39,766 nt of DNA from Chromera velia (GCA_018398765.1 JAHBMJ010005588.1:22501-62266); one strand, 5' to 3'. Shown: positions 18,012-27,345, counted from the first letter of the stretch. Made by a program: numbers and translations. The notes: generated by a model from the letters alone, not told the origin.

Positions 18012-18600
18012 GTGAGTTTCCTTGTCAAAGCCTGAGTGTACTCTTATCCGAGCAAGCAGTTTCCGTTCCGTAAAAAGTATATAGGAAATATATATAAATT
18101 TAGCGACGTATACTCCTAGGGTTTATTGTTTAATTTATTACTATTATTTTTTTAGGTGTCATACCCTAGACGAAGATCCAATCCGACCGGCCAGACGGAC
18201 GCAAACGGTTCCCAATCCAGAGGATGATCGCTTCTTTTTTGAATGCATGAACGTTCTTGTGGGAATCCGTTGTGGATTTAATATATGTGTACGCTCGATC
18301 AAGGCTGTTGATCCTGCTGGTTGCACATGTATATGCATGATCTCTTTCAAAGTTGTTTACGGTGTGCATCGGGTTCCACATATCGGCTGACAGAGCGCAT
18401 AGGGCACAGAACCGAAGCGCTCCCCTGGTGTCTGCACCAGCAATCTATAGCAGTTAAAATACTCCCTCGGGATTGGCTTCCACGTAACGCTGCTCTCCCT
18501 TTCACTTCCCGCCCGCCCATTAATTCACGTTAGGTTACAGGTAAACGGCAGAAAGGCATCAACACGGACTCCTTCGGTATGGGAAAAAATGGCAAGTTGA
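18012..18600. other. Non-coding DNA with one interspersed repeat copy
   Basis: AT-rich to 18170, then a copy of a repeat that also occurs at 20.7 and 21.35 kb (18172-18207). The rest shows no supported gene. Confidence 0.5.
18172..18207 (+). repeat. Interspersed repeat (GAAGATCCAATCCGACC family), copy 1
   Basis: A 36-bp match to the 56-bp repeat at 20703-20758 and 21346-21401. It shares the CCGACC-GGCCAGACGGACGCAA core. It is the shortest copy and lacks the right part. Confidence 0.8.
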
Positions 18601-18683
18601 CTGGCCATCACTAGCCATTTCGACTGTCCATTTTATAAGGTATGCAGTAAAAAATGATTTTATTCGTAGTAAAAAAAAATTTT

Positions 18684-18913
18684 TTTTACTGGTGGCGGGT
18701 AATTTAACTTTTTACTGGTGATCAATAATTTTTATACTATCTTTTTTTTAGTACTTATAAAGCCTTACGACCAAGCGGTTACCTCTAGTAACGTTAAAAC
18801 CTCTTTGCATGCAAAATATGAGCTTCTAACTCTTTATACCTTTTGAGATCGGCCCTACCAGTAAAATCGTTTTTTACTGGTAAGATTTCATTTTTTACTG
18901 GTCACCAGTAAAA
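18684..18913. repeat. TTTTACTGGT direct and inverted repeat cluster
   Basis: The 10-mer TTTTACTGGT occurs at 18684, 18710, 18872 and 18893, and its reverse complement ACCAGTAAAA at 18857 and 18904. The pairs 18857/18872 and 18893/18904 form perfect 10-bp-arm hairpins. The surrounding DNA is AT-rich and non-coding. It could be the terminal part of a small non-autonomous element. Confidence 0.75.
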
Positions 18914-18929
18914 TGATCAGGAATTTATT

Positions 18930-19085
18930 AGGGAATATACAGCCCCCTACTGTGCCTATCAAATTTTTTCAGATCTCGATTCTCATTCTGCCAGCCAACT
19001 CCCTTTCACTCTGCCAGTCAGATTTCCATAGACCCTCCAACTCTGTCTGTCCAAGTGATACAGACCCCACCCCCCCCTCCAATTA
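18930..19085 (+). repeat. Degenerate minisatellite block
   Basis: A few units with the CACTCTGCCAGTCAGAT / CAGACCC pattern of the 13.5-15.6 kb family. It lies between the ACTGGT cluster and the minus-strand gene. Confidence 0.6.
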
Positions 19086-19172
19086 TGCACTATTACAGTC
19101 TCAATAAACCTTCGCGATGGCGCATGATAATAAGGTCAGCATCTACAATGTTATACAGGTCTGTTTCTGAAA

Positions 19173-20300
19173 CTAGCTGGTCTCTGGCCGAACGACTGCA
19201 ACGTCCAAGTACCAGATTCCGCGAGCTGGAAGAAAAGCATCGTAGCCCAGTGGCTGCAACGCGTACTCAGCCTTTGCATCCTCACTGGACAGATCTCTAT
19301 CAAAGTGAATCGTCAAACGCGGTTTCCCTTCGCTCAGCATAAAGTCCTTCACCGTTCCTGACCACTCGTGAACTCGGGGCTGACGGGTCGCTGTTGGAAC
19401 CCACTGCCACTTTACGTTCAGCCGTGTGTTTCGCGGGTACCCCTCCATAGGTATGGGTGTGACAAGTCCGGTATCCCAGTACCAGGTATTCCACACCAGC
19501 CTTCTCCACGTTGTCGGCGAGCTTTGATACGATCTCCAGAGAGGCTGCAACCGAAAGTTCCGCTGCCCGCACATTCTACCCAACGTGCCTTTCTGGGCAC
19601 CATCAAGCGTGGCAACACAGAGGCTAGGGAGTCGGATTTCGAGCGCGTCTGCATTTTCCACGGCGCCTGAAAACCAAAGTCCTCGAAGCTGAAAGAACAC
19701 TTCTCTATCAAGACAATGCACGACAAGTTCATCCCGTTCTGCATCAAAACTGAAGGTGATTGTCGGAAGGCCGAGAGTGTTGTGGCCGTCTGATGCAGCG
19801 TTCATCTCACTGGTTCCAATCAGCACAACGTCGGAATCCCTGTCTCCGTGACGCGGCACGACATGGAGGTGGTGGAGCTGGGCAGTCTTGGCGCGTTCAG
19901 GCGGCACCAGATATGGAGCGCTCTCAGCAGCCGTAGTGCTGGTAGCGACGTAGCTGGGAGAAGAATCATCATGCCGTTGGTAGTGACGCGGCAGGATTTC
20001 TTCACAGCCTGGGGGGAGTTCCACGTTGTCCTCATGGAGGACACCCTCTTCACCACGCTTGAAGGCTGCACGAAAAGCTTGCCTTTCGTCGCGTGAACTG
20101 AAGTAAACGTCAAATCTAATTCCACCACTTGCCGTCCGCGCGAAAGCCTGCTCTGGAAATCTTGTTCTACTCAACGCGCGAAAGTTGAACAGCTTTTCCC
20201 GCAAGCCAACCTCCGCCTGATCAGGCTGAAGCTCGCCGTGTGCTCGAAATACTCGAAGAGAGGACAACGCTGCAGCAACAGCGGCACAGCACCCCACCAT
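19173..20300 (-). CDS. Secreted-type protein of unknown function (375 aa)
   Basis: A single open frame of 375 codons from an ATG at 20300. The N-terminus (MVGCCAAVAAALSSLRVF) is a short hydrophobic segment with small residues, consistent with a signal peptide. The mature part is mixed alpha/beta in composition, without transmembrane segments. It contains a Trp-rich stretch near residues 265-300 (including WNTWYWDTGLVTPIP) and a final region with regular spacing of aromatic and hydrophobic residues (PRLTIHFDRDLSSEDA). I do not recognise a family. A typical intron is not needed, which is unusual beside the intron-rich gene at 21-29 kb on the same strand. Its start lies 700 bp downstream of the last exon I place there, so it could be a separate gene or that gene's terminal exon. 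Confidence 0.65.
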   Translation of the reverse strand: MVGCCAAVAAALSSLRVFRAHGELQPDQAEVGLREKLFNFRALSRTRFPEQAFARTASGGIRFDVYFSSRDERQAFRAAFKRGEEGVLHEDNVELPPGCEEILPRHYQRHDDSSPSYVATSTTAAESAPYLVPPERAKTAQLHHLHVVPRHGDRDSDVVLIGTSEMNAASDGHNTLGLPTITFSFDAERDELVVHCLDREVFFQLRGLWFSGAVENADALEIRLPSLCVATLDGAQKGTLGRMCGQRNFRLQPLWRSYQSSPTTWRRLVWNTWYWDTGLVTPIPMEGYPRNTRLNVKWQWVPTATRQPRVHEWSGTVKDFMLSEGKPRLTIHFDRDLSSEDAKAEYALQPLGYDAFLPARGIWYLDVAVVRPETS

Positions 20301-21002
20301 TCACACAGAAACACTGCAGCAGGTGAATATCGATATACACCAACATGCCGAGAGTAACACCTCCAACGGAGAACGGACTAAGGTGCCCTGCACTGCGTCA
20401 GAGAAGTGTGTGTGTACACCGGCAGTTCCTTCCATCAATCCATTCGACCCTTAGAAGAGGACACCGCTTGGAGCTAAAACGGGAAGGGGAAGCCAGACGA
20501 GCCACACGCGACTCAGGAGAGAGAACCGAGGTCCCTGACGGGAACGGACGGCACACGAAAAAGAGATAGAGAGCCAGGCACATGCCCACGACCACACACC
20601 CGGGGACCCAGAGCCATTCGATCGATCACACACTCAAGCTAAAGAAATGGAGATCCCGAATGCATCATGGAGAAATTTTCGTTCGGCCGCACACGATGTT
20701 CAGAAGACGCAATCCGACCAGCCAGACGGATGCAATCGACTTTCAGCCACCCAGATACACACGACGACCAGCCAAGCGGTCAACCTTCGACCACGCACGC
20801 TTTTGCAACGGACACCCGGAGGACCAACAGCCAGCCATTCGATCACATACAGCTCTCGGCACTTCAATCTGGGGAAATTCCGGCAAAGAAGGACCTCACG
20901 GCACGTCAGTCTACAGCATGCTGGAAGAGCTTTCGTTCGGCCCGCTCCCGGCTAGCTGACTTCCCCGACCATCCATGATACAAAGAGAGAATAACGACTG
21001 AC
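20301..21002. other. Stretch between the secreted-protein ORF and the modular gene
   Basis: Open frames overlap here on plus, but they change with every repeat boundary and none looks conserved. It holds one copy of the 56-bp interspersed repeat (20703-20758) and a partly matching segment (TCGTTCGGCC, near 20680 and 20932). It could be the 3' region of the modular gene. Confidence 0.5.
20703..20758 (+). repeat. Interspersed 56-bp repeat, copy 2
   Basis: It closely matches 21346-21401 over its full length, including the right end CACCCAGATAC, with only a few differences. Both lie in or near introns of the modular gene. Confidence 0.85.
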
Positions 21003-21314
21003 CAGCGGAAGTGGAGGAGCCAGCGAGTCGATTCTCCTTCTTCATCAATTCCGTCAGCTGGCCCCGGAGCGCCGTCAGCTCGCCCCGGAGCGCCGTCAGC
21101 TCGCCCCTCAGCTGGGTGTACTGTGGGTGCTGGGGATTTCCTACCGGATTTTCGACCGTGATGTCTAGTGTTCTCTCCATCCCCGCGATCTGCGCTTTCT
21201 TCGTCCTGATGTCTTCTTTCACCTCGTCAATCTCAGTCGGTCCACCCTCAACCGCACTGTTCCCATTGTACACGTGGGCGAGCCGATTCCTCGTCTTGCC
21301 GGACAGCGCCCAAG
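21003..21314 (-). CDS. Modular gene, type A exon with coiled coil
   Basis: An exon of 312 nt between acceptor GCGGCGTGCAG (ending 21315) and donor GTCAGT (from 21002), intron phase 1 to 1. It begins with the type A module AWALSGKTRNRLAHVYNGN. An acidic/basic helix follows (EIDEVKEDIRTKKAQIAG), then a heptad-like direct repeat (LRGELTALRGELTALRGQLT) made by 21-nt DNA repeats, so a coiled coil is likely. The preceding exon ends in phase 1, which fits. Function is unknown. It is the last clear exon in the gene direction. Confidence 0.65.
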
Positions 21315-21345
21315 CTGCACGCCGCAAAGAGGGCACATTTCGCAT

Positions 21346-21401
21346 GAAGATCCAATCCGACCAGCCAGACGGACGCAATCGACCTTCAGCCGCCCAGATA
21401 C
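21346..21401 (+). repeat. Interspersed 56-bp repeat, copy 3 (intronic)
   Basis: This copy fills about a third of the 196-bp intron between the exons at 21003-21314 and 21511-21658 on minus. In gene orientation it sits just upstream of the acceptor. Confidence 0.85.
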
Positions 21402-21510
21402 CTGAAAGGACCTGAACGTCCGTAGGTCCGATATACATGACAGAGAGAAAGAACAGAGTCACACAAACGCCCGCAACACGCATTCGGAGTGAGACAGTAG
21501 TGCTGCTGAC

Positions 21511-21658
21511 CTTGTGAAACTCTCGCGCTTTCTCCATCGCGATGCTTGCCGATCGTTGCAGGGCAGTCAGGGTCCTCGCACTTCCCCTCCAGCAGGCGCA
21601 CTTGGGAGGGCGAGAGGTAGTCGTCCCATTTCGTCTTCACCGTCCCTTTTGGAATGAG
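21511..21658 (-). CDS. Modular gene exon (LIPKGTVKTKWDDYLSP)
   Basis: Acceptor TCAAAGCAG (to 21659) and donor GTCAGC (from 21510) bound 148 nt, phase 0 to 1. The frame required by the preceding exon is open and reads LIPKGTVKTKWDDYLSPSQV, with a Cys pair later (KCEDPDC). The +1 frame contains EFHK-like sequence resembling the type B exons but has a TGA near its start, so I prefer the phase-consistent frame. No family recognised. Confidence 0.55.
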
Positions 21659-21876
21659 CTGCTTTGAGGAAGAGGAAACAACGAAAGAAAATGATCAACC
21701 AAAAAGGTGATCGACAAGGCAGCGTTGTGTATTTACAAAAACGAGACATCAGGTTGCTTTTTTTAGATGCGTTTGATCTTTCCCTGCACGTCCATAGCAC
21801 ACGAACACTAAAAGCCCCCCTGACAGCTCCCATACAAAAACGCTCATCTTGATCAGCCTGCTGCTTTAAGACTCAC

Positions 21877-21995
21877 CGCTTGGGCTGCCTTCTGTTTCTC
21901 CTGAAGTGCTTGCCAGGTGAAGTTGCACGTCTGCGAAGTGTTCCCATTGTACGTGTGGGCCAGTCGATTCCGTGTCTTGTTCGAGAGAGCCCATT
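21877..21995 (-). CDS. Modular gene, type A exon (EWALSNKTRNRLAHTYNGN)
   Basis: A 119-nt exon between acceptor CATGGTGCAG and donor GTGAGT, phase 1 to 0. It starts with the same module as the exons at 21003-21314 and 23908-24048 (W-x-L-S-x-K-x-R-x-R-L-A). It continues TSQTCNFTWQALQEKQKAAQ, which is helical in character. The intron phases match both neighbours. Confidence 0.65.
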
Positions 21996-22219
21996 CTGCA
22001 CCATGCACACAATGTCCGTCAGCGACACGCAATCGAAAAGGGAGGGCACGTTGAAACGGCCACACAGGGAGGCCCGGAAAAATAAACGAGAGAGACAAAC
22101 AGAGAAGGGAAAAAAGTCGGAAAGTGGCCAACAAAACGCAACGGATCGATCGGACTGCTGACGCAAACGGAGTTCTGGAGTTTTCGACTGTGACGCCGAC
22201 CGACGAAAAGAGAACGGAC

Positions 22220-22286
22220 CTGCAGCAACGCCGGTGTCCGAATCCTTCTTGAGTGGCTTGCCTCCCCGCACACCGTCGCAGAAGTG
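22220..22286 (-). CDS. Modular gene, type C exon (HFCDGVRGGKPLKK)
   Basis: A 67-nt exon between acceptor CTCTGTGCAG and donor GTCCGT, phase 0 to 1. It encodes HFCDGVRGGKPLKKDSDTGV. The same phase pattern is seen in the exons at 25445-25514 and 25937-25985, each of which also follows a type B exon. This suggests a repeated B-C(-A) order. Confidence 0.6.
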
Positions 22287-22367
22287 CTGCACAGAGGAGG
22301 AAGAAGCACAACGTGCAACGCAAGCGCAGGACTCGGCGGAGACAAGGAGTAGAGGCCGCCGACTCAC

Positions 22368-22414
22368 CGCGTTGTGGAACTCCGAGGCGAGGTCACCCAG
22401 ACACTGATCGAGAC
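22368..22414 (-). CDS. Modular gene, type B micro-exon (LDQCLGDLASEFHNA)
   Basis: Only 47 nt, between acceptor CTCGTTTGCAG and donor GTGAGT, phase 1 to 0. The peptide LDQCLGDLASEFHNA is an amphipathic helix with an EFH ending. The type B exons at 25611-25708 and 26106-26200 share the phase and a helical end. Confidence 0.6.
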
Positions 22415-22596
22415 CTGCAAACGAGAGACGGAATGGAGAGTCAGAAAAATTCCTTCTCAATACACCCGCGGAAATGGATAGCCGCTGACGTACGTACCCT
22501 GCACAGGTCCGGCCGGCTCGACTGCTCTCTGATCGAGCAAAGACCCAGAGAGAGGTCAAAGCGCAGAAGAGCAGGACTCGATACGACAGATCTGAG

Positions 22597-22715
22597 CGAT
22601 TGGAAGCTGAAGAACCCTGCTGTACTCTCTTTCATTTTCCATCACGGGTCTGCTCGGCCAGACTGCGAAAGTGAAAGAGCTCTACGTCCTTTTTTGGGAA
22701 GTGTGTTCGGCCAGA
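22597..22715 (+). repeat. Duplicated intronic segment, copy 1
   Basis: About 120 bp starting GCGATTGGAAGCTGAAGAAC and including CGGCCAGACTGC. It is very similar to 26731-26852 in the same orientation. It lies in an intron of the modular gene. Confidence 0.8.
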
Positions 22716-22785
22716 CGGGAACTGAAGGAAGAAAACGCGTACACCCTAGTGGAAGAAGCACACACAGAAGGTGCGTTGACTTACG

Positions 22786-22910
22786 TTGCGGGCTCTCCAG
22801 CGTTTCTTCAGGCTTGGTTTCTTCCCTGCCCCACCCGAAATGCCCTCTGTCGATACCGCCCCCCCCAGGACGGTCAACAGACCCCGCTTGCGTGCAACCT
22901 CCGACCCTTC
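22786..22910 (-). CDS. Modular gene, Gly-rich exon
   Basis: Acceptor CTCTCCTGCAG and donor GTAAGT bound about 125 nt. The open frame that fits phase 1 to 1 runs through a G homopolymer and encodes a Gly-rich stretch, then GREETKPEETLESPQ. The homopolymer makes the exact frame uncertain, because one base more or less changes it. Confidence 0.45.
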
Positions 22911-23423
22911 CTGCAGGAGAGAGGCGAACCAGCTGTTTCGACGAATTTGAAAATTTGAAATACCACATACCATGGTGCATACACACACTTTTCCCGAAAA
23001 GCGGCTCCTTTTCAGGAAAAAGCAGGGCGAGAGCAAGCACCATCGGGCATGCAGCTTCCCGTGATGGTCGCCGCACGACACAAAAAAACGGCGGGAAGCG
23101 CGACCAAGCAAGGGTAACATAGAACGGAGAAGCCGAGCGGTGCAACGGAAGTCGGCGGGACGATCGAAAGGCAGGCAAAAAGGCACAGAGGACACAAATG
23201 AAAGGAGAGGGAGATGGAACGGCACTGCCAGAAAAAAGACAACAGGGAACGAGACAGACCACGAGGTGCAGAATGCATGGGACTCCGAAGGGGAGAGGAC
23301 TGAACGAGAGGGATGACAAAATGAGCGCAGTAACCGACAGGAGGTAGTGCTGAGTCTCTACTTTCTGTCTGTCTGTCTGATGGGAAGAAGGCCTGCGTTG
23401 CAAAGAAAACGCCTCCTGCTTAC

Positions 23424-23483
23424 CTCCGCACCCCAGCTGCTCGAGGTCTCTGCTCATCAGTCCGCCATCTCTCCTCCCACCCC
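23424..23483 (-). CDS. Modular gene exon (GGRRDGGLMSRDLEQLGCG)
   Basis: A 60-nt exon between acceptor TTTTTTCTGCAG and donor GTAAGC, phase 1 to 1, encoding GRRDGGLMSRDLEQLGCG. The acceptor is the strongest in the region. Phase 0 contains a TGA, so only phases 1 and 2 are possible. Confidence 0.5.
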
Positions 23484-23788
23484 CTGCAGAAAAAAAACAA
23501 ATGGACAGAAAAACACCAGCGGAAGAGCCCTTTGGACCGCAACGTTATTGCGGCATACAAAAAAGAAACAGAAAGAAAAAAAGAGGCCGAGGAAGACGCA
23601 AGTGCTGAGAAAAAAAATGCTCGCACACAAAAGTGTCGAGTAGCCGCTGAAGCCAGAACTCCCTCAAGCAGCAGTCGACCGAAAATGACGGGAGCACACG
23701 AGCCGATAGCCTCACTATCCTGGTCGGATGCTGATGAAAAAGCCTACTGCACTCTCCCACACCGTGCCCATCCACGCGCAACACTCAC

Positions 23789-23856
23789 CCCGCGAATTCG
23801 CTGTCGAAATATTCCACAGCCCCACCCGTGCACAATCTTTCGAAGGCCCCACGAAA
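23789..23856 (-). CDS. Modular gene, possible exon (type B-like)
   Basis: Acceptor TTTCGGTAG and donor GTGAGT bound 68 nt. One frame reads RGAFERLCTGGAVEYFDSEF, whose end resembles the type B exons. The frame dictated by the upstream exon reads WGLRKIVHGWGCGIFRQ instead. Because the phase does not connect cleanly to the next exon I can place, either another exon is missing or the border is wrong. Confidence 0.35.
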
Positions 23857-23907
23857 CTACCGAAACAAGCAGTGCGAGAGAACAAACATGAAGGCAGACC
23901 GACCCAC

Positions 23908-24048
23908 CTGCAACATCAATGCCGAAAAGGACGCACTGTCTTGACCCCCCTTTCAGCTCACAGCCCCGCAAAACTTCTGTGACGTCATCTCGGTTCCTGC
24001 GGTGCAAGCAGGCAAGCCGATCTCTTGCCTTGCTTGAGAGGCTCCAGC
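23908..24048 (-). CDS. Modular gene, type A exon (GWSLSSKARDRLACLHRRN)
   Basis: A 141-nt exon between acceptor TCTTGTGCAG and donor GTGGGT, phase 1 to 1. It starts with a third version of the type A module (WSLSSKARDRLA) and continues VTEVLRGCELKGGSRQCV. It lies directly downstream of the 22-bp satellite in gene direction. Confidence 0.6.
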
Positions 24049-24196
24049 CTGCACAAGAGAGGATTTGGGGCAAGCACAAGCGTACAGGAAGCGTCATTCC
24101 GACAGCCTGTGCCGCAAACAATACAGCAGATGCAGCAGAGAAGGAGCAAAAAATATGATAGGAAAAGAAACAAGCATCCCAAGTCCTGGCATCTCC

Positions 24197-25266
24197 CGTG
24201 GGAAGACCCGGTATCTCCAGTGGGAAGTTCCGGTATCTCCGGTTGGAAGTCTCGGCATCTCCGGTGGGAAATCTCGGCATCTCCGGTGGCAGCACCCGGT
24301 ATCTCCGGTGGGAAGACCCGGTATCTCCGGTTGGAAGTCTCGGCATCTCCGGTGGGAAATCTCGGCATCTCCGGTGGCAGGACCCGGTATCTCCGGTGGG
24401 AAGACCCGGTATCTCCGGTCGGAAGACCCGGTGTCTCCGGCATCTTCGGTGGGAAGTCTCGGCATCTCCGGTGGGAAGACCCGATAGCTCCGGTGGGAAG
24501 ACCCGATAGCTCCGGTGGGAAGACCCGGTATCTCCGGTGGGAAGACCCGGTATCGCCGGTGGGAAGACCCGGTATCTCCCGTGGGAAGGCCCGGTATCTC
24601 CCGTGGGAAGACCCGGCATCTCCGGTCGGAAGTCCCGGAAGCTCCGGTGAGAAGTCCCGGCATCTCCGGTCGGAAGTCCCGGAAGCTCCGGTGGGAAGAC
24701 CCGGTATCTCCGGTGGGAAGTCCCGGTATCCCCAGTGGGAAGACCAAGTATTTTCGGTGGGAAGACCCGGTATCTCCGGTGGGAAGTCCCGGTATCTCCG
24801 GTTGGAAGTCTCGGCATCTCCGGTGGGAAGACCCGGTATCTCCGGTGGGAAGTCCCGGTATCTCCGGTGGGAAGTCTCGGCATCTCCGGTGGGAAGACCC
24901 GGCATCTCCGGCGGAGGACTCGGTATCTCGGTGGGAAGACCCGGTATCTCCGGTGGGAAGACCCGGTATCTCCGGTGGGAAGACCCGGCATCTCCGGTGG
25001 GAAGACCCGGTATCTCCGGTGGGAAGTCTCGGCATCTCCGGTGGGAAGACCCGGCATCTCCGGGGGAGGACTCGGTATCTCGGTGGGCAGACCCGGTATC
25101 TCGGTGGGAAGACCCGGTATCTCCGGTGGGAAGACCCGGCATCTCCGGCGGAGGACTCGGTATCTCGGTGGGAAGACCCGGTATCTCCGGTGGGAAGACC
25201 CGGCATCTCCGGTGGGAAGGCCCGGTATCTCCGGTGGGAAGACCCGGTATCTCCGGTGGGAAGACC
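24197..25266. repeat. 22-bp satellite array, about 48 copies
   Basis: A dense array of the unit GGTATCTCCGGTGGGAAGACCC and close variants. Since 22 is not divisible by 3 and the unit has no stop in any frame, all six frames stay open across the whole kilobase, each with a 22-residue peptide period. Some units form a longer variant (GGAGGACTCGGTATCTCGG, near 24910, 25065 and 25150). On minus it falls between modular-gene exons at 23908-24048 and 25445-25514, so it is probably an intron that has expanded. Confidence 0.95.
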
Positions 25267-25444
25267 CTCAGAGAAAGAAGGGAGAAGAAAAAAAGCATCT
25301 CTGTGCTTACGGGCAGAAGAAGATCGACACCAGATTACCCACAGCCTAGTCAGCCAGCAGAGCACGACAACCGACACACAGGCGCAACATAAGTATATGC
25401 AGACTACCCAGACACACAAAAGAAACGAAGGAAAACAGACGCAC

Positions 25445-25514
25445 CTGTGGGAGGAATCTGACTGCCTACGGCAGGGTCCCGCTCATCTGGCAGCAGACCG
25501 GAGGGGCGGAGAGC
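25445..25514 (-). CDS. Modular gene, type C exon (ALRPSGLLPDERDPAVGSQ)
   Basis: A 70-nt exon between acceptor GTGTGTGCAG and donor GTGCGT, phase 0 to 1, encoding ALRPSGLLPDERDPAVGSQ. It follows the type B exon at 25611-25708, which ends in phase 0. Confidence 0.5.
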
Positions 25515-25610
25515 CTGCACACACACAGACACACACACACAATGGCGAAGATCTTGCCCGGAACGACTCAACAGAGCCTGAGACCACCAGGGCAGGCATA
25601 CTCTACTCAC

Positions 25611-25708
25611 CGCAAGTTGAAGAAACTTCCAGGCCGCACCGTCAAGCCCCAGGCTCGACTCGGCTACCTTCCTCCCCACGGGGCTTCTATCAAGACGCCC
25701 GCGGGGAT
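25611..25708 (-). CDS. Modular gene, type B exon (ends AAWKFLQLA)
   Basis: A 98-nt exon between acceptor GCTCTTTGCAG and donor GTGAGT, phase 1 to 0. It encodes a basic stretch, then VAESSLGLDGAAWKFLQLA, a helical end like the other type B exons. Confidence 0.55.
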
Positions 25709-25936
25709 CTGCAAAGAGCCAAGACGGGGAAATGGAAAAGCTGTTCGGAGCAGGAACGACAAGAGAAACCGGTATGGGTACACAAGCTCACAAAAACTGG
25801 AAAGCAGCGCACGGAGGACGGACAGACGGACTGACAGACAGGATTGCAGGCGGCTAGAGAGGCCAGAGGAGGGGCGGAAAAGCAAGGAGTGAGCCCTAAA
25901 AAAGGAAGGGCCAACGGAGCTGGCATGGAGACCCAC

Positions 25937-25985
25937 CTGCAGGATTCACGTGGCTTTCCAAAGGAGCGCCAGCAATGGCTAGAGG
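25937..25985 (-). CDS. Modular gene, type C micro-exon
   Basis: A 49-nt candidate between acceptor CTGCGTGCAG and donor GTGGGT, phase 0 to 1, encoding PLAIAGAPLESHVNPA. It connects the two type B exons on either side without a phase clash. Confidence 0.45.
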
Positions 25986-26105
25986 CTGCACGCAGGGTAC
26001 CGGGGGGACAAAAAGAATAGAGACGCGCAAGGGGTGTGTAGAGACACGCGAACAAAGGATGGGGCAGAAAAGCCCTTGAGACCCTTGCTGGCACGCCCGG
26101 CTCAC

Positions 26106-26200
26106 CTCTTGTCGTAGGGTGGCAAACAAGCGGAGGAAGCCTTCGTTCTTCTGCCCCATATTCTGAAGGGCACAGGTCTCTCCAACACCTTCACATCGGC
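26106..26200 (-). CDS. Modular gene, type B exon (ALQNMGQKNEGFLRLFATL)
   Basis: A 95-nt exon between acceptor CTCGATGCAG and donor GTGAGC, phase 1 to 0. It encodes RCEGVGETCALQNMGQKNEG and then FLRLFATLRQE, an amphipathic helix. Confidence 0.55.
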
Positions 26201-26730
26201 CTGCATCGAGGACACAAAAACAAAGTCGACACGAGATGAGAAGGAAACAGAGGGCCAGAGAGAGGAGACCCCCCAAAGAAAAGATGCAAGAAGTAGGGAT
26301 CGTCAGAGGCATGCAGCCAAAAAAAGGCGGGAAGAAAGGAAACAAGATGAAAGAAGAGAAAGGACGGAAAGGACCAGACACAGAACAGAAGAGAGCCCAG
26401 GGCTACAGAGCGCGGAAGAAGGGACACGAGCACTCCGGGATTGCAACAGGAGAAGAGCAGGAGTACTGCCAGGCCAGGCGGACACGACAGCGGGAAGAAG
26501 AGAGGAAAAAGAGGGGAGAAGGAGGTGGGGGTGGCAAGAGGCCCAGGAGGGACAGGAGCGAAGGATTCCTACCGCCGCAAGACCGTTGGAGAGGGCAAAC
26601 AGACAACCCAGAGGGAATAAGAGGAGTTCGAAGGCTGAAGCCTGATAAAGAAACCAGACGGAGAGGTCAGAGAGAGAGGTGAAACTTCCAACCGGAAAAA
26701 GTACAGAAGAGGCCCCAACACGAGAGAATT

Positions 26731-26852
26731 CTGCGATTGGAAGCTGAAGAACCCTGCTGTAGTACTCTTTCGTTTTCTCTCGCGGGTTTGTTCGGCCAGA
26801 CTGCCAAAGCTAAAGAACCTTGGTGTACTCTGCGTCTCTTTTCGCACTTTTC
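26731..26852 (+). repeat. Duplicated intronic segment, copy 2
   Basis: The second copy of the segment at 22597-22715, same orientation, with small indels. Both copies lie in introns of the minus-strand modular gene, about 4.1 kb apart, which suggests that a block of the gene was duplicated. Confidence 0.8.
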
Positions 26853-26895
26853 TTCGGCCAGACAGAAAAAAGCAAACAGGAGAAAGAATATGGAC

Positions 26896-26988
26896 CTGCC
26901 GACGTACTCTCGTCCTGTTGGAGGGAAAACCGCCCCCTCACGCGCTCCGTGGACTCTGTCTGTCCGCCCCGCAAGTGCACCAAACCGC
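26896..26988 (-). CDS. Modular gene exon (symmetric 1-1)
   Basis: A 93-nt exon between acceptor TCTCGCTCAG and donor GTCCAT, phase 1 to 1, reading GLVHLRGGQTESTERVRGRF and then SLQQDESTSA. All three frames are open or nearly so, so the frame rests on phase agreement. Confidence 0.45.
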
Positions 26989-27136
26989 CTGAGCGAGACA
27001 GGGCAGACGCAGAAAACACGACTGAGTTTCAATTTCTCGCAGGAGAAAGAAAAACGCTGAAAGGCGGAACGGCATCGACGTACTGCATGGCTGTACCAAG
27101 AACAAGCAGTCAGGCGGCAAAAACACGAAGACGGAC

Positions 27137-27184
27137 CTCTCAAGTTTCCGTCGTCAGCTCCTCCTTTGCAAAGGATCTTCGGAC
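27137..27184 (-). CDS. Modular gene micro-exon (PKILCKGGADDGNLR)
   Basis: A 48-nt exon between acceptor TCTTTGCAG and donor GTCCGT, phase 1 to 1, encoding PKILCKGGADDGNLR. It resembles the type C exon at 22220-22286 in having a Cys and GG motif. Confidence 0.45.
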
Positions 27185-27345
27185 CTGCAAAGAGAAGAGA
27201 TCGAAGGAGACCTCATGCGTGTGTGCTAGGTGCGCCTGCATCGAAGTCTGTCTCGTCCACACAACAGCACTCCCTCGTGTTCTGACTGCTGCAGCCAACG
27301 CGACATTCTTCAGCCGGAAGTAAAACCGCAGGAGGACTGACCTAC

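Noticed and set aside
22253-23122. Plus-strand ORF of 289 codons
   Set aside because: It overlaps minus exons with good splice borders, and its product has no domain-like pattern. I take it as antisense shadow.
24197-25266. CRISPR-like array
   Set aside because: The 22-bp units are directly adjacent with no variable spacers, and the host is eukaryotic. It is a satellite.
24025-25834. Long ORFs of about 440 codons in all six frames
   Set aside because: They exist because the 22-bp unit lacks stops in every frame. The peptide period equals the DNA period, and no splice or start signal supports them.
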